Assembly: GCF_965223525.1 (NCBI RefSeq)
Contig: NZ_CBDCWX010000005.1
Location: 1,984,001 to 2,048,000 of the forward strand
Direction of reading: 5' to 3'
DNA length: 64,000 bases
Source: Leptofilum sp965223525
Lineage (GTDB): Bacteria > Chloroflexota > Anaerolineae > Promineifilales > Promineifilaceae
In this document: in pieces, positions 33,665-43,264 of the stretch
How positions within the stretch are numbered: position 1 is the stretch's first letter
Layout: each line of letters begins with the position of its first letter
Program-made: the position numbers and the translations under genes
The notes under the pieces: generated by a model
Told to the model about the DNA's origin: nothing
Databases searched by the model: none
What the model saw: the letters and a program-made list of their open reading frames with translations, nothing else

Positions 33665-34963
33665 ATGATACCTGCCATGCCTGCAACCAAAATCGGCAAA
33701 ATTCTCCTATTTTTTAGTTTGATTCTGCTGCTGACCCAGGCAGCCTGTGTTGAGCAACCCGCCCTCCCAACATTGGCCCCCCCGTTATTATTGCCACAAC
33801 AACATGAAGAAATTGCAGCAGCGGCCGTTCCCCCAACTTTTACTCCACCTGGCCCCACGGCTACCATAGACCCACTCTTAAACTTTGGAAGTAACGCGCC
33901 CCTCGGTCCCACGCTTACACCCACCATCACGCCCATTTTGCCTAGCCGCACCCCCACACCCACCTATACACCAACACCCACAGATACACCCACTATTACA
34001 CCCATTCCTTCAGCCACGCCAATCGGTGCGGGCCCAATACCACCTTATTTGCAAGGCAACCCAAATCGCAGCAAGCTCAGTATCCATGTCATTTTTAACA
34101 ACGATCCCCGCATTATGACTTTTGTGCGTGAGGCACAACCTGCCGTCATAAAAGGCGTGGATGATTTTGGCTTTCTGGCCGAAGTAGAACGTGAATCTCC
34201 CAATACCATCATCATCGGGCGGCGCAATGAGACGAGCCAGGAATATGTAGGCAACCCAGAGGAAGAAGCACGCAAGTTTGTGCAGTCTCAACTACGAGAA
34301 TACCAACTTAATCCGGCGGTGGATTTTTGGGAAGGCTGGAATGAGCCAGACCCCGGCCTGGAGCGAATGGCCTGGTACGCTCGTTTTGAACAAGAGCGGG
34401 TACGTGAGCTAGCTCGTTATGGCTTCCGGGCAGCGATTGGGGGCTTTGCAACTGGTGTGCCGGAGATGGATGAATTTGCCCTGTTTATTCCAGCCATTGA
34501 AACAGCCATGGAGTATGGTGGCATCCTCACGCTGCATGAATATAGCGCCCCGGTGATGACCTACGGCTACGGCAGTGCCTTGCCAGGTTATCCCTTCCAT
34601 GAAGACCGAGGGACGCTCACCTTCCGCTATCGGTGGTATTACGAAGAGTTGCTGATTCCGCGCGGGTTGGTTATTCCTTTGGTGATTACCGAGGCTGGTA
34701 TTGATGGCATTATTGGCAATCGGCCAGGCCCGCCAGGGAAAGGGTGGGCCGACTTCCAGCAATATGCTATACAGCAGGGATGGGGCAGTACAGGTGATGA
34801 GGCATTTATCAATCAGCTAGCCTGGTATGATGCGGGCGTACGGCAAGATGATTATGTGCTGGGTTTTACGGTGTTTACCGCCGGGCCAGTGGCGCAGTGG
34901 GGACCTTATGATATTGGGCCAATTTTGCCCAAAATGGCAGATTACATTCGCAGCCAAGAATAA
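33665..34963 (+). CDS. Glycoside hydrolase-like (clan GH-A fold) lipoprotein
   Basis: 432 residues. The signal peptide ends in LLLTQAAC, giving a lipid-anchored Cys at about residue 28, followed by a long Thr/Pro linker (about 30-125; TPTPTYTPTPTDTP). The rest looks like a TIM-barrel glycosidase: FWEGWNEPDPG supplies a WNEP acid/base Glu (about 227), and VITEAGIDG supplies a second Glu (about 343), as in clan GH-A enzymes. The substrate is unknown. Many Chloroflexota secreted proteins have this linker style. AGGTG lies before the ATG. The gene is divergent from the death-like-domain operon. Confidence 0.65.
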   Translation: MIPAMPATKIGKILLFFSLILLLTQAACVEQPALPTLAPPLLLPQQHEEIAAAAVPPTFTPPGPTATIDPLLNFGSNAPLGPTLTPTITPILPSRTPTPTYTPTPTDTPTITPIPSATPIGAGPIPPYLQGNPNRSKLSIHVIFNNDPRIMTFVREAQPAVIKGVDDFGFLAEVERESPNTIIIGRRNETSQEYVGNPEEEARKFVQSQLREYQLNPAVDFWEGWNEPDPGLERMAWYARFEQERVRELARYGFRAAIGGFATGVPEMDEFALFIPAIETAMEYGGILTLHEYSAPVMTYGYGSALPGYPFHEDRGTLTFRYRWYYEELLIPRGLVIPLVITEAGIDGIIGNRPGPPGKGWADFQQYAIQQGWGSTGDEAFINQLAWYDAGVRQDDYVLGFTVFTAGPVAQWGPYDIGPILPKMADYIRSQE

Positions 34964-35051
34964 TATACGCAACCTTTTCAATAGGAAAACGTAAGGCTAT
35001 TTGATTTGCGCCCTGAATAGCTTAGGGCGAATTTGTAAGGTAAGGTTTTTT

Positions 35052-35459
35052 ATGGATGAAAAGGAAAAAAAGTCCCTGATGAATATTGAAGCAATTGCCG
35101 AGAAGCGAAATGATCCCGGCTTTTTCCGTGAAGTTTGGCAGCAGGCGCGGCTAGTTTATTATTTGCTGCGTGATCCTGAGGTGCCATTTTATTTGAAGCT
35201 ACTGCCGTTTACGGCCGTTATTTACCTATTATGGCCCGTTGATTTCTTGCCGGACGTGGCTCCTGTACTAGGTCAGCTCGATGATTTGACGGCACTTTTG
35301 GTGAGCTCCAAAGTGTTTATTGAGTTAGCGCCACCGCATGTGGTTAGTCGGTACATGGATGAGATTCGGATGCGTGATGGCGTTGCCGAGCCTGACAATG
35401 TGAATGAGAAGATTATTATTGACCCACAGCCAGTAGAGAAAGAAAAAGACCAGGCGTAA
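35052..35459 (+). CDS. YkvA-like DUF1232 membrane protein
   Basis: About 135 residues from the ATG at 35052; a TTG-initiated longer frame lacks support. The core (FYLKLLPFTAVIYLLWPVDFLPDVAPVLGQLDDLTALLV, about 45-85) is the DUF1232 signature, with the conserved P-x-D-x-x-P-D and G-x-x-D-D residues in a hydrophobic hairpin. The charged ends (MDEKEKKS at the start, EKEKDQA at the end) are cytoplasmic. The function of DUF1232 proteins is unknown. It precedes the NRPS leader by about 50 bp, and no functional link is evident. Confidence 0.85.
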   Translation: MDEKEKKSLMNIEAIAEKRNDPGFFREVWQQARLVYYLLRDPEVPFYLKLLPFTAVIYLLWPVDFLPDVAPVLGQLDDLTALLVSSKVFIELAPPHVVSRYMDEIRMRDGVAEPDNVNEKIIIDPQPVEKEKDQA

Positions 35460-35509
35460 GCCTAAACAGTCTGCAAAATAGCTTCATCGGTTTCGTAACT
35501 ATATATTTA

Positions 35510-35600
35510 AGAGTGTGCTTCTAACATGCGTGAATGTGGCCGCCTGGACCACATTATTCACTTGCAAGGAGAGCCATCACTATGATTGGAAGCACACTCT
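35510..35600 (+). promoter_or_regulatory. Folded leader of the NRPS operon enclosing the ribosome-binding site
   Basis: The perfect 12-bp inverted repeat AGAGTGTGCTTC (35510-35521) and GAAGCACACTCT (35589-35600) brackets the leader. The right arm lies in codons 3-7 of the first NRPS gene. Inside, GTGA-ATGTGG (35530-35539) pairs with CCACAT-TAT-TCAC (35549-35561), and AAGGAG follows. In RNA this would enclose the ribosome-binding site and ATG in a long-range stem, a plausible translational switch. No known riboswitch was recognised. Confidence 0.5.
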
Positions 35601-37402
35601 ATCAAGCTATTCAGCAACATGCCCAACAACAACCACAAGCCATTGCCCTCCTAGCTCCAAATCGTTTACCACTTAGTTACCAACAACTTAACCAACAAAT
35701 TGGCGAAACCGTATCTCGGCTCAATGAGCTTGGAATTGGCCGCCAAGATAATGTCGCCATTGTGCTGCCAAACGGCCCAGAAATGGCCTCTGCTTTTTTA
35801 GCTGTTGCCAGTGCTGCGACCAGCACGCCACTTAACCCTGGTTACCGCGAACCAGAGTTTGATTTCTACCTTTCTGATCTCAATGCCAAAGCCCTGATTA
35901 TTGCTGATGGCGTGGATTCAGATGCAATTGCCGTTGCCAAGAGGCGGCAAATTCCTGTGATTTGCCTTGTGGTTCGTGAGGATATGGAGGCAGGATGCTT
36001 TACGTTGCAGCCTGAAACAGAATTAGCTGTGGCAAACCAGGCGGCAAATGGAGGGTATGCCCAGAGTGAAGATACGGCTCTTATTTTGCATACTTCTGGC
36101 ACGACATCTCGCCCCAAAATGGTTCCCCTGGCACACAAAAATTTAGCTACCTCTGCCAGAAACATTCGGCAAACGCTACAGCTTACACCTGATGATCGCT
36201 GCTTGAATGTGATGCCTCTTTTTCATATTCATGGCCTCATGGCGGCCGTTTCTGCTTCACTTACGGCTGGTGCTAGTTTAGTTTGCACGCCTGGTTTTTA
36301 TGCGCCTCACTTTTTTGGCTGGCTCGATGAATTTCGGCCAACTTGGTACACGGCCGTTCCCACCATGCACCAGGCTATCTTAGCCCGTTCCGCTGCCAAT
36401 GCAGACGTTTTGGCACGGGCTTCGCTGCGTTTTGTGCGTTCTTCGTCTGCGTCATTGCCCCCGCAACTGATGGCAGAATTAGAGAAAACCTTCGATGCCC
36501 CGGTGATTGAAGCCTATGGCATGACAGAAGCAGCCCACCAAATGGCTTGTAATCCGCTGCCGCCACAGCCGCGCAAGGTTGGCACCGTTGGGCCAGCGGC
36601 CGGGCCAGACGTGGCCATTATGAATGAAGCGGATGCCCTTTTGTCTACTGGCAAAGTGGGCGAAATTGTGATTCGTGGCCCAAACGTTACGGCGGGCTAT
36701 GCCAACAACCCTGAAGCCAATGCAGCCGCTTTTACAAACGGCTGGTTCCGCACTGGTGATGAAGGGTTTTTAGATGGCGATGGCTATCTGACGATTAGCG
36801 GCCGTATCAAAGAGATCATCAATCGCGGGGGCGAGAAAATATCGCCGCGTGAAGTTGATGAACTGCTGATGACCCATCCGGCCGTGATGCAGGCCGTGGC
36901 TTTTGCCATGCCCCATCCCCAACTGGGCGAAGAGATCGCAGCGGCTGTAGTTCTTCACCCAGAGCAGGAGGCGACTCCGCTAGAGATTCGCCAATTTGCC
37001 GCCGAGCGGCTGGCCGATTTTAAGGTGCCGCGCCAGCTACTAATTTTGGAAGAAATTCCCAAAGGGCCAACGGGCAAGCTGCAGCGTATTGGTTTGGCGG
37101 AGAAACTGGGCGTTACGGTCGTTCTGCCCAATCCCGACGCGCAAGATCAAACCCCGCCCCGCACAGAAATGGAAGCGTTTCTGGTTGAGCTATGGGCAGA
37201 CGTGCTGGGTTTACCCACCGTTGGCGTTCAGGCACGCTTCCTGGATTTAGGCGGCGATTCTGTGCTGGCAGCTACCCTTGTGGCCCGCATTCGCCACACG
37301 CTAGACGTTTCTTACTCTTTGCTTGCACTTTTTGAGACGCCGACGATTGCTGAACAGGCAGCCGCGATTGAGACATTGATTTTGGCAGAGCCAATCCCTT
37401 AG
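35582..37402 (+). CDS. Adenylation-thiolation protein (stand-alone A-T, acyl/aminoacyl-activating)
   Basis: 606 residues from the ATG after AAGGAG. The ANL adenylate-forming domain spans about 1-510: ATP loop LHTSGTTSRPKMVP near 170, EAYGMTEAAHQM near 305, GWFRTGDEGFLDGDGYLTISGR near 385, and PTGKLQRIGL near 490. It resembles acyl-CoA synthetase or oxalyl-CoA ligase-like enzymes more than classic amino-acid A domains. A thiolation domain follows (about 530-595) with the phosphopantetheine Ser in LDLGGDSVLA (Ser about 560). The protein should activate and carry a starter acid for the NRPS 36 bp downstream. Substrate unknown. Translation may be controlled by the folded leader. Confidence 0.85.
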   Translation: MIGSTLYQAIQQHAQQQPQAIALLAPNRLPLSYQQLNQQIGETVSRLNELGIGRQDNVAIVLPNGPEMASAFLAVASAATSTPLNPGYREPEFDFYLSDLNAKALIIADGVDSDAIAVAKRRQIPVICLVVREDMEAGCFTLQPETELAVANQAANGGYAQSEDTALILHTSGTTSRPKMVPLAHKNLATSARNIRQTLQLTPDDRCLNVMPLFHIHGLMAAVSASLTAGASLVCTPGFYAPHFFGWLDEFRPTWYTAVPTMHQAILARSAANADVLARASLRFVRSSSASLPPQLMAELEKTFDAPVIEAYGMTEAAHQMACNPLPPQPRKVGTVGPAAGPDVAIMNEADALLSTGKVGEIVIRGPNVTAGYANNPEANAAAFTNGWFRTGDEGFLDGDGYLTISGRIKEIINRGGEKISPREVDELLMTHPAVMQAVAFAMPHPQLGEEIAAAVVLHPEQEATPLEIRQFAAERLADFKVPRQLLILEEIPKGPTGKLQRIGLAEKLGVTVVLPNPDAQDQTPPRTEMEAFLVELWADVLGLPTVGVQARFLDLGGDSVLAATLVARIRHTLDVSYSLLALFETPTIAEQAAAIETLILAEPIP

Positions 37403-37438
37403 CCTGCTAGCCCCTACCATACACACAACTGAGCATCT

Positions 37439-40400
37439 ATGACCGCATCTACGCACGTACAGCCTCTTTCCCCCATCCAAAAAAGATTGCAAATGGCGCG
37501 ACAGCGCCAGGCAGCGCGAGCAAACAGTATTGCCCAACGGCCGTTTTCACCCACAGCCCCACTTTCCTTTGCCCAAGAACGACAATGGCTGGTGGAGCAG
37601 CTAACACCGGGTGATCCGGCCAATAATCGTCCCACGGCGTTGCGCCTGCACGGTCATTTAGATAAAGTTGCGTTACAGCGAAGCCTCAACTGGCTGATCC
37701 AGCGGCACGAACCTTTGCGTACCACGTTCCCTGCTGTGGATGGTGAATTAGAAGCCCTCATTGCGGAGGCAACGGCCGTCCCCCTCAACGTTCATGCTCT
37801 GCAAACCCTGCCAGCAGCGGAGCGGGAAGAGGCTGCGCGGCGGCAAATAGCCACAGAAGCCCGCCGTCCGTTTGATCTTGAAAGCGGCGCACCCGTGCGG
37901 GTGAACCTGTGGCAGCTTGCTCCCACCGAGCATTTGCTCTTGCTCAATGTGCATCATATTAACTTTGATGGTTGGTCAGAAGGTATTTTGCGGGATGAGC
38001 TTACTGCTTGCTACAAGGCACTCACGCAAGACAATCAGCCCGCCTTGCCGCCGCTGCCAGTTACCTACAGCGACTTTGCCCATTGGCAACGTCAGCAGGC
38101 GACAAAAAATGCCTGGGCGGCTGATCTGGCCTACTGGCGAGAGCAACTGCGTGGCAATATTCCTGAACTTAATTTGCCTGTTGATTTGATGGATACGGCC
38201 GTACCCTCCTCTGGAGACGAACAAACCATCTATCTGCCACTCGATCTTGTGGCGCGGCTTCAAACAGTAGGGCAACAACATGAGGCCACTCTCTTTATGG
38301 TTTTGCTAGCCGGGTACAAGCTGCTGCTGTATCGGTTAACAGAGGCAACCGACGTCACTGTTGGCGTACCCGTTGCTGGGCGCAACCGCGTTGAATTGGA
38401 GGGGTTGATTGGCCTTTTTGTCAACATGATCGTTTTGCGCTCAGACATGGCAAACAACCCAACCTTTGCTGATTTTTTGCAGGCCCTGCGGCAAACAACG
38501 CTGGCTGGATTATCGCATCAGGCAATGCCCTTTGCCCAACTCATCGAGGCGTTGCAGCCTGCGCGCAATTTGCAACGTCCGCCGTTTTACCAAACCGTTT
38601 TCCAGCTACGCAACTACCGCACTTCACAAACAAGCGATGCTGCTGGCCTGCAATTTGAACCGTATGCCTTTGCCATGAATGCGGCGGCCGTAGACCTGAG
38701 CCTGGACGCTGTTTTGCAGCAGGGTGGTTTGCAGGTGCGGGCTCGCTACCGCGCAGATCGTTTTTCCTCGCCACGGATTGCCAATTTGCTGGACCAATAT
38801 CGTCATTTGCTCACCCAAATTGCTCACGATCCTGATGCCCTGATTGGGAGCTATGTCGTCAACAAGGCACTGTTTTCTGTACCAAAGCCATCTGCCCCAA
38901 CAGAGCCCACGCAACGAGCAAACGGCCGTATCCACACCTACCAGCCCCCGCAAACGCCACTACAAAAAGGATTGGCTGCATTGTGGGCTGATCTGCTGCC
39001 GGTACCCCGTGTTGGGCTCCACCAAAACTTTTTTGCGCTGGGTGGTCATTCGCTGTTGGGAACCAGACTGCTGGCGCGCATTCGCCAGCAGCTTCAGGTA
39101 GAACTTTCATTGACGGCACTGTTTGAGTCGCCCACGGTGGCGGAATTGGCGGAACGCATTGCCGCCGACCTGCCAGAAGGCCAGGCAGCCAGCCCCGTGC
39201 CATCTGCCAAAGCCGAGACGATTCAAGTAGAAGAATCCAATGACAAATTCCTCTCGCCTGTGCAGGAACGGCTATGGTTTTTGGAACAGTTAGAACCGGG
39301 CAAATCTGCCCTGCAGATACCGTTGGTGGTTCGGTTGCAAGGCCAGCTAAATGTGGCTGCGCTGCAACAGGCGTTAGAGGCCATTGTGGTGCGTCATGCG
39401 CCGCTGCGTACCACATTTGCCCTGGTGGATGGGCAGCCTACACAGCAAATTGCCCCCACCATGCCCGCACAGCTTACGCAGGTTTCTTTAGATGACGTAC
39501 CGGCTAGCCAGCGGGAAACGGCCGTTTCCCAACAGATTCAGGCACTCATAAAAAAACCGTTCGATTTGGCATATGGACCACTTTTTAGAGCTGCTTTGCT
39601 GCGGCTAAATGAAGCAGAAACCATTTTTGTGCTGACCATCCACCACATCATCTCTGATGGTTGGTCGCTACGAGTGCTCGCCCGCGAACTGTCTGAACTC
39701 TATAACGGGATTGTGGCCGAACGGCCGTCATCCCTGCCGCCGCTACCCATCCAATACAATGATTTTGCCGCTTGGCAACGCCAGCAGCTAGAGAGCGACC
39801 AACTGAAAGCCAAACTAGCCTATTGGCAGAAACAGTTAGCAGACGCGCCGCCCATTTTAGAATTACCAACCGATTTTTCTCGGCCAGCCGTGCGTACCAC
39901 CAAAGGCGCATCTGTGCTACTAACCGTACCAGCCACCACGGTGAACAGCTTGCGCCAGCTTAGTTTAGAGATGGACGCGACGCTTTTTATGGTTTTGCTG
40001 GCTGCCTTTAAGCTGCTGCTGCATTGCCAAAGTGGGCAAGATGACCTGGTTGTGGGCACGCCCATTGCCGGGCGTACCCACGCAGAGGTAGAAGCCCTGA
40101 TTGGCTTTTTTATCAACACGCTGCCGCTACGTACGCAGTTTGCAGACGAGCTAACCTTCCGTGAATTGGCGCAGCAGGTGCGGAACGTGACGCTGGAGGC
40201 ATATGCCAACCAGGAACTACCTTTTGAGCGACTGCTGGAGGAAATTAAGCCAGAACGGGATATGAGCCGCACGCCTGTTTTCCAGGTTTTCTTCAATATG
40301 CTCAATATCGAGGCGCATTCCTTGCCATTAGCCGGGCTGCGCTCTGAGCGATTGCCCTGGTTTAGCCAGGATGCCAATTTTGATCTCACACTTTACCTGC

Positions 40401-43264
40401 GTGAGCAGGACGAGGGCGATATTGATCTGCGACTGGTTTACAACACAGACCTGTTTTCGGCTGAACGCATGGAAATATTTCTGGAACAGTATCGGCTGCT
40501 GATGGTGCAAATTGCGGACAATGCTTCTTTGCCTATTCAGGAATATACCTTGCTGACGCCTGAAACAAAGCTGCGCTTGCCAGACCCCGCCCAACCGTTA
40601 CCCAATCAGTGGCAGGGGGCAATTCATGAGCGTGTAACTGAGCAAACGGCCGTTCTGCCTAACAAAATCGCCCTCATTGATGAAGATGATGCCTGGCGTT
40701 ACGGGGAGCTAGAAGCGCGTAGCAATCAGTTGGCACACCATTTGCAGGCGCAAGGCATTGGTGCAGAAGATGTGGTGGCGATTTATGCTCATCGCTCCGC
40801 TTCGCTGATTTGGGCTATCCTGGGGGTTTTCAAGGCTGGGGCTGCCTACACTATCCTCGATCCGGCTTACCCTGCCGAGAGATTGGTAAGCTATGTGCAA
40901 ACTGCCAAGCCAAAAGGCCTCATTCAGCTAACCCAGGCTGGTGCGTTGCCTGCAGAGGTCAGTTTGTTATGTTCTGAGCTGGTTTGCCGAGTGGAGCTGC
41001 CGCGTTTGGCAACGGCCGTTGCCAACAGCTTCCTCGCGCATTACCCAATCACACCGCCAGAGGCCCATATCCAGCCAGACAGCTTGGCGCTCGTTACCTT
41101 CACTTCCGGCTCTACCGGTAAGCCCAAAGGGGTGATGGGGCGGCACGGCCCCCTGAGCCACTTTTTGCCCTGGCAAACAAAGCAGTTTGGCCTGACGACG
41201 GAAGATCGCTTCAGTATGCTTTCTGGTCTTTCCCACGATCCTTTGCAGCGAGACATTTTTACCGCACTGTGGGTGGGCGGGACGCTTTGTATTCCCAGTC
41301 AGGAACTGATTGGCACACCGGGTCGTTTGGCCGCCTGGATGGCGGAGCGGGCGATTACCTTTGCCCACATGACCCCGCCGATGGCCCAACTTCTGACAGA
41401 AACGGCCGTAAACAAAATCCCCAGCCTGCGCCACACCTTTTTTGTGGGTGACAAGCTCACCCAGGAGGATGTGCGGCGGCTGCGCCACATCGCCCCCCAC
41501 GTAACGGCCATTAACTCCTACGGCTCCACAGAAACCCAACGGGCTGTTACCTACTATTTGGTTACCCCAGAAGATGAGCAAACGTGGCACAAAGCCGTCT
41601 ATCCTTTGGGAACGGGCATGGTGGGGGTACAAATTTTGGTGCTAAACAAAAACCAGCAGCTAGCAGGGGTTGGCGAAGCGGGCGAAATTTATATGCGTAG
41701 CCATCATCTGGCGCGGGGCTACCTGGGAGATAAACCCTTAACGGAAGCACGCTTTTTGCACAATCCGTTCACCAACACGGCGGGTGACCGGCTGTATCGC
41801 ACGGGCGATTTGGGTCGTTATTTGCCAGACGGCCGTGCCATCTTTGCCGGCCGTGCCGATAGGCAGGTGAAGATTCGTGGCTTTCGTATTGAGCCAGGGG
41901 AAATTGAGGCGGCGTTGTTGGCGCATACGGCCGTTCATGATGCAGTCGTCGTCACAACAGATGCGCCACAAGTTGGCCCAGCACTCGCAGCCTACATCGT
42001 TGCCCCACAAAGCACGCCCACCACCGAGCTGCGTACCTTTTTGCAACAACGTTTACCCGACTTTATGGTTCCGGCCGTCTTTGTTTTCGTGGCAACCATT
42101 CCCCTCACGCCCAACGGCAAAATAAATTACAAAGCCTTGCCAAAACCAGATTGGCAACCGCTCCATAACGACGAGGCCTACACACCTCCACGCGATGAAA
42201 TTGAACAGCAAATGGCAAAACTGTGGCAAGATTTGTTAAGCGTAGAGCCAATTGGCGTATTTGACGATTTTTTTGCACTGGGTGGACACTCATTACTTGC
42301 CGTGCGTCTTTTTGCCCAGATTGAAAAACAGATAGGGCATCGTCTACCAATTGCCACCCTGTTTCAACATCCAAACATTGCCCAACTTGCCGAAATCGTT
42401 CGACAACAAGAGGTAGAACAAGGCTGGTCGGCATTGGTGCCAATTAAACCGGATGGCTCACGCTCACCCTTCTTTTGTGTGCATGGCGGCGCAGGCCACG
42501 TTTTTAACTATCACAAGCTCGCGGGCTATCTGGATGCAGACCAGCCATTTTATGGCGTGCAGCCATCGGGCTGGAACGCGCACCGGGTACAGGTACCAGA
42601 CGTAAAACAGCTTGCGGCAAGCTACCTGGCCGAAATTCGCCGGTTGCAGCCGACTGGACCATACTATTTGGGCGGTTTTTGCTTTGGGGGCATGATTGTA
42701 TTTGAGATGGCGCGTCAACTTCAGGAAGTTGGTGAAGAAGTAGCACTGTTGGCACTCATTGAGCCTGCGGCCGCCAAAAGCCGCGAAGCACTGTGGCGCA
42801 GTGCCAACCCGATTGAAATTGGCTCTTTGTTTGAGCCTGGCCGCAAAGCGATGACACCCTTCTGGAAACAGGTTAAGCAAGGCGGAGCACGGTTTCTCTT
42901 GCAAATGGTCCAGCATCTGGCAAAGAGTATGCGGCAGCTCAAGCGAGGGGTGTTTGCGCTTTATTTAATGAGTGGTTTTTCGGTTCCCCACCATCTTCGT
43001 GACTTTTATTTAATTCAATTTGTAACCCGCCCGGCACGTAAAGCATATCGTCCAGCCAGCTCTTTTGAAGGTGATGTGCAGTTACTGGTTATTGACAGAG
43101 GCGAAATGATTGATCCCACATTGGGCTGGCGTCAATATATTTCGGGAGCAGTCGGCGTTTGTGAGGTAGATACCGATCATCTTGGCATTCTAAAGGAGCC
43201 GCATGTGCAGGTTGTGGCCGAGGAATTACAGCATCAGCTTGATCTAATCTTAAAGCAGCCCTAA
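37439..43264 (+). CDS. Nonribosomal peptide synthetase, C-T-C-A-T-TE
   Basis: 1941 residues. Condensation domain 1 is at about 45-480 (HHINFDG at 172). Thiolation 1 is at about 510-575 (LGGHSLLG, Ser 538), with no adenylation domain before it. Condensation 2 is at about 600-1045 (HHIISDG at 735). Adenylation is at about 1055-1560 (TFTSGSTGKPKG at 1220). Thiolation 2 has Ser about 1618, and a type I thioesterase covers about 1680-1935. The A domain has GLSHDPLQRDIFTALW and YGSTETQRAVTYY, which resemble aminoadipate-reductase (Lys2)-like adenylation domains. The thioesterase nucleophile is Cys in GGFCFGG (about 1748), with His in DTDHLGI (about 1914). It probably extends the acyl group from the A-T protein by one or two residues. 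Thiolation 1 must be loaded in trans. No phosphopantetheinyl transferase or export gene is nearby. The 3' end overlaps the convergent FHA gene by 15 bp. Confidence 0.93.
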   Translation: MTASTHVQPLSPIQKRLQMARQRQAARANSIAQRPFSPTAPLSFAQERQWLVEQLTPGDPANNRPTALRLHGHLDKVALQRSLNWLIQRHEPLRTTFPAVDGELEALIAEATAVPLNVHALQTLPAAEREEAARRQIATEARRPFDLESGAPVRVNLWQLAPTEHLLLLNVHHINFDGWSEGILRDELTACYKALTQDNQPALPPLPVTYSDFAHWQRQQATKNAWAADLAYWREQLRGNIPELNLPVDLMDTAVPSSGDEQTIYLPLDLVARLQTVGQQHEATLFMVLLAGYKLLLYRLTEATDVTVGVPVAGRNRVELEGLIGLFVNMIVLRSDMANNPTFADFLQALRQTTLAGLSHQAMPFAQLIEALQPARNLQRPPFYQTVFQLRNYRTSQTSDAAGLQFEPYAFAMNAAAVDLSLDAVLQQGGLQVRARYRADRFSSPRIANLLDQYRHLLTQIAHDPDALIGSYVVNKALFSVPKPSAPTEPTQRANGRIHTYQPPQTPLQKGLAALWADLLPVPRVGLHQNFFALGGHSLLGTRLLARIRQQLQVELSLTALFESPTVAELAERIAADLPEGQAASPVPSAKAETIQVEESNDKFLSPVQERLWFLEQLEPGKSALQIPLVVRLQGQLNVAALQQALEAIVVRHAPLRTTFALVDGQPTQQIAPTMPAQLTQVSLDDVPASQRETAVSQQIQALIKKPFDLAYGPLFRAALLRLNEAETIFVLTIHHIISDGWSLRVLARELSELYNGIVAERPSSLPPLPIQYNDFAAWQRQQLESDQLKAKLAYWQKQLADAPPILELPTDFSRPAVRTTKGASVLLTVPATTVNSLRQLSLEMDATLFMVLLAAFKLLLHCQSGQDDLVVGTPIAGRTHAEVEALIGFFINTLPLRTQFADELTFRELAQQVRNVTLEAYANQELPFERLLEEIKPERDMSRTPVFQVFFNMLNIEAHSLPLAGLRSERLPWFSQDANFDLTLYLREQDEGDIDLRLVYNTDLFSAERMEIFLEQYRLLMVQIADNASLPIQEYTLLTPETKLRLPDPAQPLPNQWQGAIHERVTEQTAVLPNKIALIDEDDAWRYGELEARSNQLAHHLQAQGIGAEDVVAIYAHRSASLIWAILGVFKAGAAYTILDPAYPAERLVSYVQTAKPKGLIQLTQAGALPAEVSLLCSELVCRVELPRLATAVANSFLAHYPITPPEAHIQPDSLALVTFTSGSTGKPKGVMGRHGPLSHFLPWQTKQFGLTTEDRFSMLSGLSHDPLQRDIFTALWVGGTLCIPSQELIGTPGRLAAWMAERAITFAHMTPPMAQLLTETAVNKIPSLRHTFFVGDKLTQEDVRRLRHIAPHVTAINSYGSTETQRAVTYYLVTPEDEQTWHKAVYPLGTGMVGVQILVLNKNQQLAGVGEAGEIYMRSHHLARGYLGDKPLTEARFLHNPFTNTAGDRLYRTGDLGRYLPDGRAIFAGRADRQVKIRGFRIEPGEIEAALLAHTAVHDAVVVTTDAPQVGPALAAYIVAPQSTPTTELRTFLQQRLPDFMVPAVFVFVATIPLTPNGKINYKALPKPDWQPLHNDEAYTPPRDEIEQQMAKLWQDLLSVEPIGVFDDFFALGGHSLLAVRLFAQIEKQIGHRLPIATLFQHPNIAQLAEIVRQQEVEQGWSALVPIKPDGSRSPFFCVHGGAGHVFNYHKLAGYLDADQPFYGVQPSGWNAHRVQVPDVKQLAASYLAEIRRLQPTGPYYLGGFCFGGMIVFEMARQLQEVGEEVALLALIEPAAAKSREALWRSANPIEIGSLFEPGRKAMTPFWKQVKQGGARFLLQMVQHLAKSMRQLKRGVFALYLMSGFSVPHHLRDFYLIQFVTRPARKAYRPASSFEGDVQLLVIDRGEMIDPTLGWRQYISGAVGVCEVDTDHLGILKEPHVQVVAEELQHQLDLILKQP

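Noticed and set aside
37439..43264. Missing adenylation domain as a deletion or assembly error
   Set aside because: The linker between condensation 1 and thiolation 1 is of normal length and the frame is intact, so a natural trans-loaded module is more likely.
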